Assembly (NCBI GenBank): GCA_028708485.1 | Contig: JAQVYZ010000031.1 | Location: 1-8,367 of the forward strand | DNA from: Caldisericia bacterium | GTDB taxonomy: Bacteria; Caldisericota; Caldisericia; UBA6126 | Direction of reading: 5' to 3' | DNA: 8,367 nt | Shown here: positions 7,087-8,367 of the stretch, piece by piece | Position numbering within the stretch: position 1 is the first letter of the stretch | Layout: every line of letters starts with the position of its first letter | Program-made: the position numbers and the translations under genes | The notes under the pieces: model-generated | What the model was told of the DNA's origin: nothing | What the model saw: the letters and a program-made list of their open reading frames with translations, nothing else | The model's database searches: none

Positions 7087-7921
7087 ATCACAAACAAGAA
7101 AAAATAAACACTGGCTTCTGGTAGTATATGTTGCTATAACGGTATTTATCGTCACACTTTTGTATTTGTTTGCGATATCCAGACCCATTGAAATTGGTTT
7201 ATACCGCAAAGGCGGTTTGTATATAGAGACAAATGAACTACGCAGTTATGTCGGCAACCAGGAAAAATACGAAGAAGTATATCGCAACAAGATGGATCAG
7301 ATTAAGAAGTGCCTTAATCTCAGGTTAGAAGAGATTGGCATCGTGAATCCTTCCATTAGAGCCATCCCTTATCATCGATTCCAGATTATTGTGAAAAATA
7401 TTTATCTACCGCCTGATGAAATAGAAAAGAATAAAACATATAACGATGTCAGCTTGATCGAAAATATCATCTTTGCTGAAGGAATATTATCGGTAACAGA
7501 CGCATCAGGAGAAGAGATTTTAACGAACGAACACCTAGCCAATGCAGATTATGTACTTCAGAAAAATGCTGATTGTGTATCAAAACAGCCGGTTGTAGTT
7601 CTTCTGCTCAATGAGGAAGGTAAAAAAGCACTCAGTTTAAAATTGGTATCTAACCGGGGGAAGAAGATTCAACTATTTTTAGACCAACATTTATTAGCAG
7701 AAATATCTTCGAGTGATATTTTCTTAACCGGGAAGATCATTATTCCTTTTATAGGAGAAAATCAAGAAGAAGCGGCCTTTAAGGCAGAACAAACAGCTGC
7801 TATATTAAATGGAGGGTCATTACCGGACGTTTTAATGACAAAACATAGAACCGTTTTCCTGAATCCCAACAAAAAACGTCCCTATTTGTACTTCGATTGG
7901 CTTATCCAAAAAAATAATTAA
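7070..7921 (+). CDS. SecD P1-like protein lacking the RND membrane channel
   Basis: This 283-residue protein has a basic N-terminus, one helix (about 15-37), and an outside domain resembling the P1 region of the preprotein translocase subunit SecD. Points of match are the Sec_GG-like LYRKGGLYIE (Gly48-Gly49), LNLRLEEIGIVNPSIRAIP (the SecD pattern R-x-x-x-LG-V-x-EP-x-I), ILSVTDASGEEILTNEHL (F-x-D-x-x-G-x-x-LT-x-x-x-L), VVLLLNEEGKKAL, KIQLFLDQHLLAEI (200-213; the SecD A-I-x-LDG-x-V-I-SAP pattern), ITG-like FLTGKIII, and ILNGGSLPDVL (the AALLRAGALPV equivalent). SecD would then continue with five more helices; here the gene stops 30 residues later with no SecD-like sequence in any frame after it. 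Hence it cannot form the proton channel by itself. Start: ATG 7070, or TTG 7064, which sits 9 bases after GAAGAGG. It overlaps the previous gene by 17 bp. The match is clear but divergent. Confidence 0.78.
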   Translation: MKKQIKSQTRKNKHWLLVVYVAITVFIVTLLYLFAISRPIEIGLYRKGGLYIETNELRSYVGNQEKYEEVYRNKMDQIKKCLNLRLEEIGIVNPSIRAIPYHRFQIIVKNIYLPPDEIEKNKTYNDVSLIENIIFAEGILSVTDASGEEILTNEHLANADYVLQKNADCVSKQPVVVLLLNEEGKKALSLKLVSNRGKKIQLFLDQHLLAEISSSDIFLTGKIIIPFIGENQEEAAFKAEQTAAILNGGSLPDVLMTKHRTVFLNPNKKRPYLYFDWLIQKNN

Positions 7922-7940
7922 CATTTTTTACCCTTTCTAC

Positions 7941-8011
7941 ATTGAAAAAAATCCAATTTCTATCGAAATTGCTATAAACAGGGCAATTTAATGCGTTTTT
8001 TATTTTTCAAT
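7941..8011 (+). other. Nested inverted repeats downstream of the SecD-like gene (weak terminator or attenuator-like)
   Basis: Outer arms ATTGAAAAA (7941-7949) and TTTTTCAAT (8003-8011) enclose two competing hairpins. CAATTTC (7954-7960) can pair with GAAATTG (7965-7971), while AAATTGC (7966-7972) can pair with GCAATTT (7983-7989). The second hairpin is followed after six bases by T6AT5 and may end the operon. All stems are AT-rich, so stability is low. On the minus strand the first hairpin is followed by GATTTTTTTC and could end a leftward transcript. Confidence 0.35.
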
Positions 8012-8039
8012 AGAAAAGTACTTAATGTGTATTTTTACG

Positions 8040-8056
8040 TTCGTTAAAATTCGTTA
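8040..8056 (+). repeat. Two TTCGTTA direct repeats with 10-bp period
   Basis: TTCGTTA occurs at 8040-8046 and again at 8050-8056, separated by AAA, exactly about one helical turn apart. This spacing suits a regulator with tandem sites, but in AT-rich DNA two copies of a 7-mer may be chance. Confidence 0.25.
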
Positions 8057-8114
8057 TTTTGCACGGTTTTTTTTGAGCAAGAAAGTATACCGAACAATTT
8101 TTGGTTTTGAATTG

Positions 8115-8136
8115 AACAAAATGAATTCATTTTGTT
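8115..8136. promoter_or_regulatory. Perfect 22-bp palindrome, operator candidate
   Basis: The left arm AACAAAATGAA is followed directly by its exact reverse complement, with an EcoRI-type GAATTC at the centre. No loop is present, so an RNA hairpin would sacrifice the central AATT. A homodimeric DNA-binding protein is the more natural explanation. It sits 10 bases upstream of a TTGTCA box, where a regulator of a rightward promoter could bind. No T-tract follows, so it is not a terminator. Confidence 0.5.
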
Positions 8137-8146
8137 ACACCCAATT

Positions 8147-8177
8147 TTGTCATTTTTAAACTAAAAAATCTTAAAAT
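8147..8177 (+). promoter_or_regulatory. Rightward promoter candidate
   Basis: TTGTCA (8147-8152) and TAAAAT (8172-8177) are 19 bp apart; TTAAAA one base earlier gives 18. Each box differs from the sigma-A consensus by one base, but the spacer is long. The perfect palindrome lies just upstream. Transcription would start near 8184. Confidence 0.3.
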
Positions 8178-8206
8178 TACTCATTACGTTGATAGGATCT
8201 TTCTTT

Positions 8207-8266
8207 ATGAGTATAAAGAGGAATTCCATTTCTGCTATGTATCCTTTATGGACATACAAATTCTAG
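8207..8266 (+). CDS. Possible 19-residue ORF (leader peptide or small protein)
   Basis: ATG at 8207 opens 19 codons, MSIKRNSISAMYPLWTYKF, ending at TAG 8264-8266. TAGGAT (8194-8199) is a weak ribosome site about 9 bases upstream of the ATG (measured from AGGA), and promoter-like boxes lie 30 bases before. A hairpin with a T-tract follows. The peptide is basic at its N-terminus and has no known match I can recall. It could equally be non-coding; an ORF this short arises easily by chance. Confidence 0.15.
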   Translation: MSIKRNSISAMYPLWTYKF

Positions 8267-8276
8267 AAATAATATT

Positions 8277-8303
8277 TTGGGACAGTCCCAATTTATTTTT
8301 TTT
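8277..8303 (+). terminator. Short hairpin with T8, possible terminator
   Basis: TTGGGAC and GTCCCAA form perfect arms around one A. As RNA this gives a 6-bp stem with loop CAG, followed by TTTA and then eight T (8296-8303). The stem is short for an intrinsic terminator, but it has three GC pairs and a good T-tract. The same GGGACAGTCCC core could also be a regulator site or a remnant of a small palindromic repeat, as seen near REP-type transposases; nothing else of such an element is visible here. Confidence 0.4.
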
Positions 8304-8367
8304 ATAAGCTTATCTTTACTTGAATTACCATTCCTGTCAAATCGACCTTTGGAAATAACAATAATAT

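Larger units (their letters stand above)
7922..8367. other. AT-rich gene-poor region
   Basis: This stretch has no ORF of ordinary size on either strand and is markedly more AT-rich than the genes. It holds the hairpins after the SecD-like gene, two TTCGTTA direct repeats 10 bp apart (8040-8046, 8050-8056), a perfect 22-bp palindrome (8115-8136), promoter-like boxes (8147-8177), a 19-codon ORF (8207-8266), and a short hairpin followed by T8 (8277-8303). I see no tRNA, no insertion-sequence ends, and no target-site duplications. Confidence 0.6.

Noticed and set aside
7070..7921. SecD-like gene as a decayed pseudogene
   Set aside because: The frame is intact with no internal stop, the start overlaps the previous gene, and no SecD helix remnants are found in any frame downstream. 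A dedicated short form is more likely, though recent truncation is not excluded.
7954..7971. Intrinsic terminator for a leftward gene (hairpin plus GATTTTTTTC on the minus strand)
   Set aside because: No minus-strand gene is seen to the right within the window, and the 7-bp stem has only two GC pairs.
8133..8139. TGTTACA as a third copy of the TTGTAAC-type operator
   Set aside because: Only a single half-site is present, with no matching arm at the right distance, and it overlaps the edge of the 22-bp palindrome. One 7-mer match can be chance.
8304..8313. ATAAGCTTAT 10-bp palindrome
   Set aside because: A 10-bp dyad in AT-rich DNA is expected by chance, and nothing around it suggests a site.
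8335..8340. Consensus TTGACA on the minus strand as a leftward promoter
   Set aside because: At 16-18 bp spacing only poor -10 boxes (such as TAAAGA) are found, and no leftward gene follows in the window.

Overview
The window looks like chromosomal DNA of a low-GC bacterium, most plausibly a Firmicute (Bacillota) of clostridial type. The genes are moderately AT-rich and the spacers strongly so. Several genes have AGGAG/AAGGAG ribosome sites, there are sigma-A-like promoter elements, and the genes overlap at ATGA-type junctions. The genus cannot be told from the sequence. All seven protein genes read on the plus strand. No tRNA, rRNA, CRISPR array or complete mobile element is visible.

Left part (1-4077), transport and metal or oxyanion resistance. 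The window opens inside a NitT/TauT-type ABC ATPase that carries the C-terminal AAA-associated domain; its Walker A end lies outside. A short spacer (984-1063) holds a promoter candidate and two 18-bp palindromes built on TTGTAAC half-sites. Behind it come a stand-alone ChrB N-terminal-domain protein and a P2-like cation P-type ATPase with the unusual M4 motif PEEFP. The two are translationally coupled and probably form a small regulated operon.

Middle part (4102-7921), an envelope cluster. An unrecognised five-helix membrane protein overlaps by 4 bp a DUF2207 protein with a signal peptide and a Gly-rich tail. These are followed by a small two-helix membrane protein and a one-helix protein that resembles the extracytoplasmic P1 region of SecD without the RND membrane channel. 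Spacing and overlaps suggest co-transcription, possibly with read-through from the ATPase, because I see no strong terminator between 4077 and 7921.

Right part (7922-8367) is 446 bp of AT-rich DNA without a convincing gene of normal size. It contains nested and mutually exclusive weak hairpins just after the SecD-like gene, a perfect 22-bp palindrome, and a possible tiny transcription unit: promoter-like boxes, a 19-codon ORF, and a hairpin followed by eight T.

The best candidates for something little described are the SecD-P1/DUF2207/orphan membrane protein cluster and the ChrB_N-PEEFP ATPase pair with its double operator. All functional statements come from recognising motifs by eye. No database search was run.
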